Assembly: GCF_014839805.1 (NCBI RefSeq)
Contig: NC_051116.1
Location: forward strand, 6,739,556-6,803,555
DNA: 64,000 bases
DNA from: Manduca sexta
Lineage: Eukaryota; Arthropoda; Insecta; Lepidoptera; Sphingidae
Direction: 5' to 3'
Shown: positions 22,501 through 31,553 of the stretch, piece by piece
Layout: the number at the start of each line of letters is the position of its first letter
How positions within the stretch are numbered: the stretch's first letter is position 1
Program-made: the position numbers and the translations under genes
The notes under the pieces: model-generated
Databases searched by the model: none
Told to the model about the DNA's origin: nothing
What the model saw: only the letters and a program-made list of their open reading frames with translations

Positions 22501-24120
22501 TGTTCAGTCTTACAGAATGAGTGGATGTATGGTCCGTCCTTTTTATACCAAAATTGTGAAGAATGGCCACGGGACGTGATTGAACCTGAAAACATAAATG
22601 ACATTTTAGAACATGTTACAACTATACAAATGGAAAATATAGACTTACCTGTGCCGAAGCCTGACAGATTTTCTTCATGGATACGCCTGCTGAAATGTAC
22701 GATGCGAGTACTTACCTTTATCGATGTTGGCGTGCGCGCTATTTACCGTAAATTTCCTGATAGAAGACTAACGTACATTGTGGATGATGACGTGATGGAA
22801 AGAGCTGAGCGCTTAATTGTTAAATATGCTCAAACTCAGTCTTTTAGTGCAGAAATAGCTCTGCTTAAAACCTGTAAGAAAATTTCTAATAAAAGTAAAT
22901 TACTTACCTTGGCGCCGTACCTCGACGAGCACGGAGTGATGCGCTTGGGCGGCCGGATTGATGCTGCTGCCGATGTTCTTGCCGCGACGAAACGACCTGT
23001 AATCCTAGATGGAAAAAATTATATTGCACGGTTACTTGTGAGACATTATCACGTAAAGTCTGCACATGGAAATCAAGAGACAGTGGTTAATAATATAAAA
23101 CAAAAATATTGGATCATTAGATTGCGACCTACCATTAAAAGTGTAGTGGCGAAGTATATGTTATGCAAATTAAGAAAATGTAATCCGGAAATACCTCGAA
23201 TTGGTGACTTGCCTGAAGCCAGAATGGCTCACCATCAACGACCCTTTAATTATTGTGGCGTTGACTTATTTGGTCCAATGAAGGTTACCGTAGGAAGACG
23301 CCATGAAAACAGATATGGTGTACTTTTCACTTGCCTCACAGTAAGGGCAATCCACATGGAGACAGTTCCATCATTGACTGCCGACTCTTTCCTTATGGCC
23401 TTGAGGCGGATGGCTGCCAGACGCGGATGGCCATACCAACTGTATTCCGACAATGGTACAAATTTCAGGGCCGCGAGTACTGAATTGAAAACATCTATTT
23501 TACAACTGGATGAAGTATACCTGAAAAATGAGGCCATGAACTACGGCACGAAATGGACTTTTATACCACCTGCGAGCCCACACTGGGGTGGGGCATGGGA
23601 GCGGCTCATTCGAAGTGTCAAGACCAGTCTACGAGTAATTCTCAAAGAAAGAGCTCCGCGGGAAGAAATTTTAAATACTTTGTTGGCAGAGGTGGAAAAC
23701 CTTGTCAATAGTCGACCGTTGACACACGTTTCTGTAGACCCCGAAAGCTTGGAAACTCTCACACCAAACCATTTTTTGATTGGGACATCATCGAACTTAC
23801 CACAGATCAGAAAATTTTACGACTCCGACTTACATCTCAGCAAGCAATGGCGAGTTTCTCAGCGTCTGGCCGACATGTTCTGGAAACGATGGGTCAGAGA
23901 GGTATTGCCTGATCTTCTACCCAGGAAAAAGTGGGCCAATGATGCGAGACCCCTTCAGCCCGGAGATTTTGTCCTCATCGTGGACCCTGATGGGCCCCGG
24001 AACATGTGGCCAAGGGGAATCATACGAGAGGTATATCCAAGCAAAGATGGTCGAGTAAGATCAGTACAAATTAAAACGAAGACGGGAACACTAACTAGAT
24101 CAACGGCACGTGTCGCTTGA
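19525..24120 (+). CDS. BEL pol: knuckles, protease, RT, RNase H, integrase
   Basis: About 1530 codons are open after the TGA at 19522. Order: Cys/His knuckles (CRLCQKFTHKLTECKKF, CYKCLLSRHDRQTCPAAVC), A17-type protease (SALLDDGSTVSMMSASLAER near residue 190), RT with VTGDIKDMFLRIKI and the catalytic QHYMDDYIDSLPDE, RNase H (ILFCDASEKAFCAVAYW, IPRLELQAAVLAARLAD, FWTDSTTVLHWI), integrase (RHYHVKSAHG and CKLRKC zinc site; D in GVDLFGPM, D in LYSDNGTNF, E in WGGAWERLIRSV) and a C-terminal DUF5641-like domain ending at the stop in 24118-24120. A proline-rich linker of about 45 residues lies between RT and RNase H. The frame is long and apparently undamaged, in contrast to gag. Confidence 0.95.
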   Translation, partial: TDYSYPLISANEKPRLEILSDFLNDEATKVSTCSANLINVRWDNKRTYHSDNYTSRTQTVLLQKNELSDKKCRLCQKFTHKLTECKKFKSTLCKNRWNYVKHAGICYKCLLSRHDRQTCPAAVCDVNECGRPHHRLLHYEPTSRVAVPTEPAVSAPEETETSVQSESVTLINTKNNYTVLLKIVPINIHGPNGIFSASALLDDGSTVSMMSASLAERAGLRGRKQAMRVRGAWDTEISCESEIVDLTLSNKIGEIFKINIRSVNNLCLPTQNLPCVRFENYNYLNKIKGDLCPGLQKPEVLIGQDNYNLLLPLEIITGKPNEPCATRTPMGWCLHGIIPKSFSSTLQHSTLLITAGCEDKYDDSCNLQELHDDVRRYFSIESMGVSSSKPRQNVEDLCAWKHLENTSTLIDGKWQVGLPWKDNNCVMPDSLPTAVARLRGVELKMKKDKDYAHRYRERVQHLLSNNCAEELKNGKNSVPRIWYLPHFGVDNPNKKKLRLVFDAAAKTSNLSLNDYLLRGPDLLQSLFGIMLRFRENKIAVTGDIKDMFLRIKIRPEDQNALRFIFRDNPTEKFSPEVQEPLKTYAMTSLIFGANCSPFIAQYIKNKNAQRFTSSMPTAVAAIHTQHYMDDYIDSLPDERTAIQLTKEITHIHAQGGFEIRNWNSNSKIVLDSLPKETLGDAAVRFKTGQQNDGERTLGFIWIPEDDSLRFDLSFKKIPKNIINGTKYPTKREMLRVVMSIFDVYGYLSPLTIIEKIILQETWNSNISWDDPVTAETYTKWYKWIQLLEIIRDIRLPRHYPAATRVKGTATGPHSGTWTPPPQISATPLTCVYTPPLRIGYADGNANRSATNFYKHLQLHILFCDASEKAFCAVAYWRWIDDTSNARVAFIASKCRVAGNKVITIPRLELQAAVLAARLADSITKEHKMIVESRIFWTDSTTVLHWIRNNARNYQIYIANRLGEIDEFTRINEWRYVLTKLNVADIATRKNYDCSVLQNEWMYGPSFLYQNCEEWPRDVIEPENINDILEHVTTIQMENIDLPVPKPDRFSSWIRLLKCTMRVLTFIDVGVRAIYRKFPDRRLTYIVDDDVMERAERLIVKYAQTQSFSAEIALLKTCKKISNKSKLLTLAPYLDEHGVMRLGGRIDAAADVLAATKRPVILDGKNYIARLLVRHYHVKSAHGNQETVVNNIKQKYWIIRLRPTIKSVVAKYMLCKLRKCNPEIPRIGDLPEARMAHHQRPFNYCGVDLFGPMKVTVGRRHENRYGVLFTCLTVRAIHMETVPSLTADSFLMALRRMAARRGWPYQLYSDNGTNFRAASTELKTSILQLDEVYLKNEAMNYGTKWTFIPPASPHWGGAWERLIRSVKTSLRVILKERAPREEILNTLLAEVENLVNSRPLTHVSVDPESLETLTPNHFLIGTSSNLPQIRKFYDSDLHLSKQWRVSQRLADMFWKRWVREVLPDLLPRKKWANDARPLQPGDFVLIVDPDGPRNMWPRGIIREVYPSKDGRVRSVQIKTKTGTLTRSTARVA

Positions 24121-24165
24121 ATTCCAATAGATGAGGAGTGTTGCTAACAACACTGGGGTGGGGGA

Positions 24166-24443
24166 TGTTAGCGACACAAAAATAATAATATGTAAGGGGG
24201 GGGGGGGATGCAAGAGGCGCGGAGCGGGACTCCCGGGCGGCGCGCGGCGCGTGGGCCGCGAGTCACGTAGGCTGTTTGTTCCTCCTTTTTTTTTAGTCGA
24301 CAGCGGGCCGCCGTTTCGCTAACCCGCGGCACCCGTTCGCCCTTTGCACCTCCGTATTTAGTTTTGTTTAATGTATAACGCATTAAATACGCTTTCTAAT
24401 AAGCTAAAACGCCTTTTCCTTTGTGCGACCTGCACATTCAACA
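24166..24443 (+). repeat. BEL right LTR, 278 bp
   Basis: Starts TGTTAGCGACAC and ends CATTCAACA. It matches the left LTR once the MITE and copia insertions are removed, apart from a longer G run, a TTTG insertion near 24274 and a few substitutions. It provides the empty-site reference for both insertions. Confidence 0.93.
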
Positions 24444-24560
24444 ACGACCTTAGCAACATAATATTTGTCTCGTTCTTTTCAACGGTTTTGGCCTATTTGA
24501 AAAAATAGGATAAGTATATGAGGCTAATTTAGATTCCTTCTATGCTTGTTCTTGTTCTGA
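24444..24560. other. Unassigned junction between BEL and unit B
   Basis: 117 bp with no match to the corresponding flank of unit A. No coding signal is visible. Confidence 0.4.
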
Positions 24561-24960
24561 GATGTGTCCTAAAGAAATATACTCTGACATAAAGTCTTTG
24601 TACACTTTGTCGAGTGATGGATTTTTCCTATTTCTACGCTCTATGGCTAAAAAGCGTCGTTTTGCACGATGAAATAAATCACCTAAAGTATCAAAAGATT
24701 CTTTCAGCGGAATTCTAACGCAGAACCAACCGTTTTGTAAACGTGTCGTATTCTTAACAAAATGTTCTTCACAAAGTGCTTCTTCAGCTGAATAAGTGGA
24801 TGACTCATGATGGCTTATTTCTTCTATTTGCCAAAACCGCGTTAACTGAGTTTGTAAGTCATCTAATGGTGAAGATTTGTCATTAGCAATGGCTACAAAA
24901 TTGAATTTGACAGGTTGATTAAACTTCTTAGCTAAACCGGTATTAATACCATATAAGAAA

Positions 24961-26775
24961 TGTTGTGTTCATGGCCACTAAAAAGTAAATTGTATGATTG
25001 ACATTTGTCATTGTATGTCAAGAGAGTTTCGACAAGATAAAAAAAGAAATTATCAGTGACAGGGTACTAATGCACTTCGATCCAAATAAACCAGTAGTAC
25101 TCGCTACAGATGCATCCCCGACAGGACTTGGCGCCATTCAGTCACATAGAATGCCTGACGGCTCCGATAGACCAATCGCATTTGCATCTCGTTCACTCAC
25201 ATCAAGTGAAAAGAAATACAGCCAAATTGACAAGAAAGCAACGTCTATCTTCTGGGGACTTAAAAAGTTTTTCAATTTCTGTTACGGAAGGAAGTTCATA
25301 TTAATTACAGATCATAAACCGCTCACTATAATATTTCATCCCCACAAAACATTACCGGCAATGAGTACTATGAGGCTTTTTCACTACGCCCATTTTCTAT
25401 CTGGTTTTGACTATACGATTGAATACAGAACATCGAGTGGCAATAGTAACGCAGACTACTTATCTCGATTTCCGGTGGATAAAATAGCCTTGAATATTAT
25501 TGACGCTTGTAGCGTTTTTCAGAGAAACCAAATGAACACCATTACAATCGACCGAAAAAAGATAGCTGAAGAAACCACGAAAGACATGGATTATGATACA
25601 CTGATGAAAGCACTGATGACGGGCACAAGTGTTAAAAGATATGGTTATAATGACAACGAGCTTACTGTGCAAGATGGGTGTATACTAAAAGGTACCAGGG
25701 TTATGATACCGGCTAGTCTGAAAAACACAGTACTAAACGAACTGCATAAAGGTCATTTGGGAATTGTTAAAATGAAATTTCTTGCCCGTAGTTATGTTTA
25801 TTGGAAAAATATAGATAAAGACATAGAAAGTCTAGTAAGTCAATGTCGTGAATGCCGATTAAACCAAAACCAACCAACACCGGTACAAGTACATCACTGG
25901 GAAAAACCATCTGGTCCGTGGCAGAGGATACATATCGATTTTGCGGGCCCTGTTAAAGGATATTCCTTATTTATAATAGTTGATGCATACAGTAAGTGGG
26001 TGGAGATTATACCGACGAAGGTTACCACTAGCTCATGGTGTATAAATAAACTGAAGGATTTATTCACAACATTTGGAGTACCATTCACCTTAGTATCGGA
26101 CAATGGTCGACAGTTTGTATCAAATGAATTTGAGTCATTCCTGAAGAATACGGGAGTCATACATAAAACGTCAGCACCTTACCATCCAGCTACTAACGGA
26201 CTGACAGAGAGATTCGTACAGACGATTAAAAAGGCACTGCATGCTGCCCGTTTTGGGCCTGGTACAATACATGAGCAGCTACGAGACATTAAGGAACATT
26301 TGCTAAGGACCCCTAGCGTCAGCAGTGGCAAGAGCCCATACGAGCTAATGTTCGGTAGAGAAGTACGCACCGCTCTACATGTCAAATTCCGAGGGAAGGT
26401 AGCGAGACAGACGGCGAGATCACATTCCGTTGTAACCAGGAAATTCGAGATTGGACGTAAGGTGCAGTTTAGGGACTACACAGGCCGTGACAAGTGGGAT
26501 TTTGGCAGAATTGAGAAAGTCCTAGGTCACCTACACTATTTAATCAGAACAGAGAGTGGCGAAGTACACAAACGTCACGTGGACCAGATCCTGGACTTAC
26601 GTTCTAAAGAATAAGTAAAAAACTATGTTCATTTGAGGGGGAGGAAACTGTTGTGTTCGTGGCCACTCTATGGTCACTAAAAAGTAAATTGTATGATTGA
26701 CATTTGTCATTGTAATAAAAGAATATTATATGAAAATGTACATATTATAATTTCATTTACAATTAATACATAATA
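24961..26775 (+). mobile_element. Internally deleted gypsy element
   Basis: A 54 bp LTR start (TGTTGTGTTCATGGCCACTA) at 24961 jumps straight into pol. A full right LTR starts at 26649, preceded by the polypurine tract GAGGGGGAGGAAAC. The probable target duplication is AGAAA (24956-24960 and 26776-26780). A related LTR-like fragment is at 40003-40070. Confidence 0.75.
24998..26614 (+). pseudogene. gypsy RNase H and integrase
   Basis: 538 codons. RNase H starts at VVLATDASPTGLGAI and includes FASRSLTSSEKKYSQIDKKA and ITDHKPLTIIF. A zinc-binding HKGHLGIVKMK and CRECRLNQ motif precedes the integrase core with D in IHIDFAGPVKG, D in LVSDNGRQFVS and E in GLTERFVQTIKK. A chromodomain-free C-terminus follows with KWDFGRIEKVLG. 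The N-terminal 10 or so residues come from LTR sequence. The reverse transcriptase, protease and gag are deleted, so this cannot support transposition although the surviving frame is intact. Confidence 0.88.
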
Positions 26776-28925
26776 AGAAATTTATTTATTATAATGGTAA
26801 TTATGAATCAATTTGTACTAGCCTTGATGCTATAGACTGGAATTCTGAATTATATAACAAACCTTTTGAAGATGCGGTCTCTTTTATGTACAGTAGTCTA
26901 TGTGAATTGCGTAACTTAAATATTCCTTTGAAGACGGTTATACCTTCCACTAAATATCCGATATGGTACAGTAAACCATTAATCAAAATTTTAAAAGAAA
27001 AGTACAAATTTCACCGTAAATATAAAAATTATCATAACAAAAGTGATTATGATTCTTTTTTAATTTTAAGAGATCGCGCGAAATTGGTAGAAACCGAGTG
27101 CTATACCTCATACATAGATAATATTGAAAATAACACTAAAACCAACCCACGTGCTTTTTGGTCCTACGTTAAGACAAAAAGCCAATCTCATTCTTACCCT
27201 TCTGTGTTTCACCATGATAATATTACCTCGGACCGTGGCGAAGTGATCGCTAACATGTTTGGAGAGTATTTTCACTCCATCTTTCTTACTGACCCACCCA
27301 CCCAAGCACAAACAATTATTGGCACTCCTAAATCAGCTACTGCTGACATAAGTCATGTTGAAATTTCTAATAATGAAGTATTCAACCTACTTAAAACCCT
27401 CAATCTTAATAAGTCCGCTGGACCAGACGGCATCCCCCCGGTTCTTATTGTAAAATGTGCAAGAAGTTTAACCTTGCCCCTCTCTATTTTATATCGTCGA
27501 TCCATTACAGAAGGTATAGTGCCGGATGTTTGGAAACATGCATACATTACTCCAATTCACAAGAAAGGGCCCAAAAACAAAATTGAAAACTACAGACCAA
27601 TTTCTAAACTGTGTCTTTTTGCAAAATTTTTTGAGAAAATCATTTATTCCCAACTGTATTCTGCTGTCAAGCAAGATCTCAGCCACTTCCAGCATGGCTT
27701 TATTAGAGGTAAATCCACCACTTCTAATTTACTTCTCTGCAGTGAGTTTATTTCACACCATATGTCGGAATTCTCCCAGGTTGATATAATTTATACCGAC
27801 TATACCAAGTGTTTCGACAGAATAGATCATTCGGTACTGCTTAATAAACTTAAACTCGTAGGAATCAGAGGTAATTTATACCGTTGGTTCTCTTCATACG
27901 TTCGCAATAGATGCCAGACTGTTGTTCTCAATGGCTATACCTCGTTTCCCATGAGAATTCCTTCGGGAGTTCCTCAAGGATCTTTGTTGGGCCCCCTTCA
28001 ATTCCTCATATTCATCAATGATGTAAACGTATCTTTCAAATATTCTAAAATACTTCTTTATGCGGATGATATGAAGATTCTCAATGCCATCCGCAACAAG
28101 GAAGATGCACAACGTTTGCAAAGTGACCTAGACAGATTCCAAACTTATTGCACTAATAACAAATTAAGTCTAAATGTCTCCAAGTGCTATGTATCCTCCT
28201 ACGCGCGTAAAACAAATGTACTCAATTTTGACTACACCATCAACAATAAAATTTTATCAAGGGTAAATTCCATACGCGACCTAGGCGTAACTTTCGATAA
28301 TAAATTATTGTTTAATCAACATGTAGATAATGTCATCAAAAAGGCCTCGCAGGCCCTAGGCTTTGTACTTAGATTATCCTCCGAGTTTACCAACATTAAA
28401 ACCTTTAAAATACTTTACTGTGCATTTGTCAGAAGTCATTTGGAGTATGCTTCACAAGTATGGAATCCGCGTTATATAAGCTATATTGCAAGGATTGAGA
28501 GAATCCAGGAACGTTTTTTAAGGCATCTACAATTTAAAGCAAAAATTTATCTTACAAATTATAACGAGAGATGTAAGAAATTTCATTTCTTGCCGCTTAA
28601 GGAACGTAGGGATATTGCGGACTTATGCTATCTGGTGAATGTGGCGAATGGGACCGTCGATTGTCCGGAACTCTTAGAAATGATTGGCTTACGCACTAAT
28701 ACAGCCGCATTTCGTAAACCTAGTCTCCTATATGTGCAACCAGTGAGAACGAACTACAGGCAGAATGCATACATCTTGAGGGCAAGTAGATATTTTAACG
28801 ACCTAGTTGCGGGTTTTGATGAGAACAATGCAGATGTAGATATAGACTTATTTAATACAACTGCTAAGAATATTAAGAGCTTGTTGAGTGATAGGTTTTT
28901 CTCTTTTTGTTGTAATGGTAATTAA
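26776..28925 (+). pseudogene. LINE ORF2 reverse transcriptase (5'-truncated)
   Basis: The frame is open from about 26776, upstream of the Met at 26886, so that Met is not a true start. RT boxes run in order: NKSAGPDGIPPVLIVKCAR, VWKHAYITPIHKKGPKN, NYRPISKLCLFAKFFEKII, GFIRGKSTTSNLL, DYTKCFDRIDHSVLLNKL, SGVPQGSLLGPLQFLIFIND and the catalytic LLYADDMKILN, followed by the thumb and C-terminus. The apurinic endonuclease and ORF1 are missing through 5' truncation. The domain order and the (AAAT)n tail fit a CR1/Jockey-group LINE; I cannot assign the clade. The surviving frame has no lesion, so the insertion is young. Confidence 0.88.
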
Positions 28926-29112
28926 GGCACTTTTTGTAACTTAAATAATTGTATAAAAAACACCCTTTTTTTTTAACTAAGCATCATAATTGTCTCACCT
29001 AATTGTGAAAACTTGTAATTGGCCTTCGTTTTTTTTTTATTATGAATTCATACTGTATTACCTAGCTGTAAGTTTTCCAAATAAATGAAAATAAAATAAA
29101 TAAAATAAAATA

Positions 29113-29434
29113 AAATTGGGCCAATGACTACCTAACCAAGTTTAGTTTCAAATAAAATAGGCTGGTGATTCCCTAATAAGATTCTTTCTGATCCTAGTAA
29201 ATTCCAGAATACATCAGCTCCTAATATCATGTCTATCGGTGCTGGAGTGTGATAATACGGATCAGCTAACGGTATATCTGTTGGTATATTTAAATGCATC
29301 TGCCTATGAGGCACATTATCGCTAATTGTCGGCAAAACCAAACATAATAAATTATCACAATAAGATTCGCATAGCGACTTAATACAAACACGATATATTT
29401 TCTCTACTTGTGACAGTAAATTATTAATGCCTTG
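29113..29434 (-). pseudogene. Pao protease fragment, unit B
   Basis: Homologous to about 9608-9915 with IDMILGADVFWNLLGSERI conserved. It continues at 30215 after the solo LTR. No function expected. Confidence 0.85.
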
Positions 29435-30214
29435 TGTTGGCGACGCGCCGACCTCGTCAGCTGCGTGCCGGCCCCTCCGATACGAAAAATAGTGTCCAGT
29501 GCGCGTTTGTGACATGTCCCGACAATAGTGAAAAGTGTTAGCGAGTTAAATGATTTGTAAATTTTTAGTCTTATATTGATTATAACTTATCGTAGACTTA
29601 ATGTATAGCAGTCATTTTTGTGTTGTCGGATAGTGCTCGCTGAGACCTTTTCATCAATATATAACATGTATGTGTACGACTTAAGATTAATTAAATAATT
29701 GCCGAAAATGCCAAGTGTCATAACGAAAATAGCGTAGAAATTGGGTCAATAGGTCGCGGCTCTCTCTACGGTATAGCCGCGACCTAGGTAAGCTAATTCA
29801 TTTTACGAGTTTGTTATGGGCTCAAGAAATCAACTCAAGAAAGCGGAGAAAACTGAAGACTCCTGAAAACTGAAGACTCCTGAAGATTGAAGATTCCTCA
29901 AGAATATTCAAGACGACGTACCTTGGAAGAGTCATAGGGACGGGGTGTATAGGGACTATAGGGTGGCGCTTGGCACGGCATTACGATCAATTATTGTTTC
30001 TTATTTGCCACCTCCCTCTAACACACTGCACCTGCTGCTGTTCAGGTGTTACGTGCATACACACCCACACCCACATACACACAGTTACACGCCTTTTAGA
30101 GGCATCACAGCAGCGTGGGAAGATACAACGGGCTGGGTACCGGCGGCTGAGTTTTTCAACTCAGATACACGCCCAGCAGCCGCGAGTACCAGAAGGTCTC
30201 CCGGCACCCCAACA
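29435..30214 (+). mobile_element. Solo LTR, 780 bp, 5 bp TSD
   Basis: Starts TGTTGGCGACGCGCCG and ends GGCACCCCAACA, flanked by perfect CCTTG duplications (29430-29434 and 30215-30219). Unit A has the empty site at about 9915-9930. It contains a stem (GGTCGCGGCT paired with AGCCGCGACC at 29753-29787), a (cctgaa)-type short repeat near 29850-29890 and a CA-rich stretch at 30055-30085. LTR-LTR recombination has removed the internal region. Confidence 0.9.
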
Positions 30215-30497
30215 CCTTGTATAGATTTATTAGTATATTTAGATGATATATTTAATTGCTTAAACATTTTTTCTGACATTATACAGGACGAACTGCCTGA
30301 GTCAAGAAGAGCACGTGCAATGTGTTCTTTATTATATACATAACATCGTAATATCTGATTAAAGCAGTCGACAGAAGAATGTCGGGCGAGTTGCTTGTGT
30401 GCGAATGTGCGGTAATATTTGCCGACAGTGCAACCGAGTGAGCGTTAGGGGTGACAGCGCAGTCGTCGGCGCCCGCAGATGGGCAGTTTATCTTCAT
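30215..30497 (-). pseudogene. Pao protease N-terminal fragment, unit B
   Basis: Almost identical to 9923-10205. It encodes MSEKMFKQLN in one frame and MKINCPSAGADDCAVTPN in another, with the same frameshift and the same truncation point as unit A. Confidence 0.85.
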
Positions 30498-31553
30498 AAA
30501 CTTTGTTATCTAATACGTATTACTCATATTCAATTTTAAAGCGAGGTTAAAACGAGCAAGAAAACTAGCTCGTTAATTTCCGCAAGCTATTTTCACCGTG
30601 TAACAATGGGGAAGCCCGTTCGAGCTTTCCTGTCATTATCGAAACTCGATGTTGCATTCTATAGTTTATCACTTTTCAAATGTGGTCTGTAAAGTCAATT
30701 TAAAGGCTTTTTGCATTTGCGAATGGTATTTCTTTTTTATTGCTTTGAATGACGAGATGAGCTTGCCGTTCGCCTGATGGTAAGCGATACGACCGCCAAT
30801 AAACAGTAGAAACAACATCCAACACCTTTAATTATAAAGTATTGTTTGGTATTTCACTGCGCTCGCCATCCTGAGACATTAGATGTTAAGTCTTATGTCC
30901 AGTAGTTACACTGGCTACAATGTCCTTCAAACCGGAACACAACAGTGACTACACACTATTGCTTAGCGGCAGAAGTAGACATTGCGGTGTGTTCTAAAGG
31001 TGCGATATTATTATATTTATGTTGTGTCGAGTCACTTTTGGGAAAATTTCACCCATTGTCGTGTAAACAATGACAGCAAGCTGCCTTCTGCAAATCATAC
31101 TTGTAGGACTTGTAGCGAGAAAGAGCTCGCCGGTGTTTAGTAATTGAAATAATGCTGCTAGTGTCGTTCTTGTGCAATATATTACAATATTGTTACTCTT
31201 AACTTGAAGGAAAAGAAACTCGTTTATGGATTTGAATTTTTAATAAATATGTGATTAAGTACCCGTTTTTATAATAACTTAGTCTATAATTTACAATGTC
31301 CGTGTTGCCATCCGTAATAATGAAGCGTAAAATAATTACATATTGAATAGCTCTTAAAAATCTCGACTTATACAATAGATTATGAAAAAAATACTAAACA
31401 AATATATTAAAACCTTTAAGCCCTCTATCGAGCTTCAAGACTATTAAAAATGTTGACTACGATTATAACATTAAAAATTATTAAAAATCATCGCGATAGA
31501 TTAAAGTCAGATGGAGTATTTTCCCCTACATTGCCGCTGTCCGTGGGTTGTGG
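30498..31553. other. Spacer downstream of gene copy B
   Basis: Counterpart of 10206-11260, with the same dispersed repeat in reverse orientation at 30741-30990. Nothing else coding is seen. Confidence 0.6.

Larger units (their letters stand above)
13383..24443 (+). mobile_element. BEL/Pao LTR retrotransposon with nested copia and hAT MITE
   Basis: The LTRs begin TGTTAGCGACAC and end CATTCAACA. The left LTR (13383-18517) is split by a MITE (13491-13947) and a copia element (14048-18446); the right LTR (24166-24443) is 278 bp. A TGG-type primer site follows the left LTR at 18518, and a G-rich polypurine tract (GGGGTGGGGGA) precedes the right one. The internal region encodes gag and a full pol. 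The flanks ataat on the left and acgac on the right do not match, so there is no target-site duplication. The two flanks also belong to different copies of the direct duplication. Confidence 0.93.
24948..29112 (+). mobile_element. 5'-truncated LINE interrupting the Pao copy, itself hit by gypsy
   Basis: Unit A shows the uninterrupted Pao sequence across this point (near 9608). LINE sequence begins at about 24948 (ACCATATAAGAAA), resumes at about 26776 after the gypsy fragment, and ends in an (AAAAT)n/(AAAT)n tail at about 29085-29112. No clear target-site duplication was found. Confidence 0.7.
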
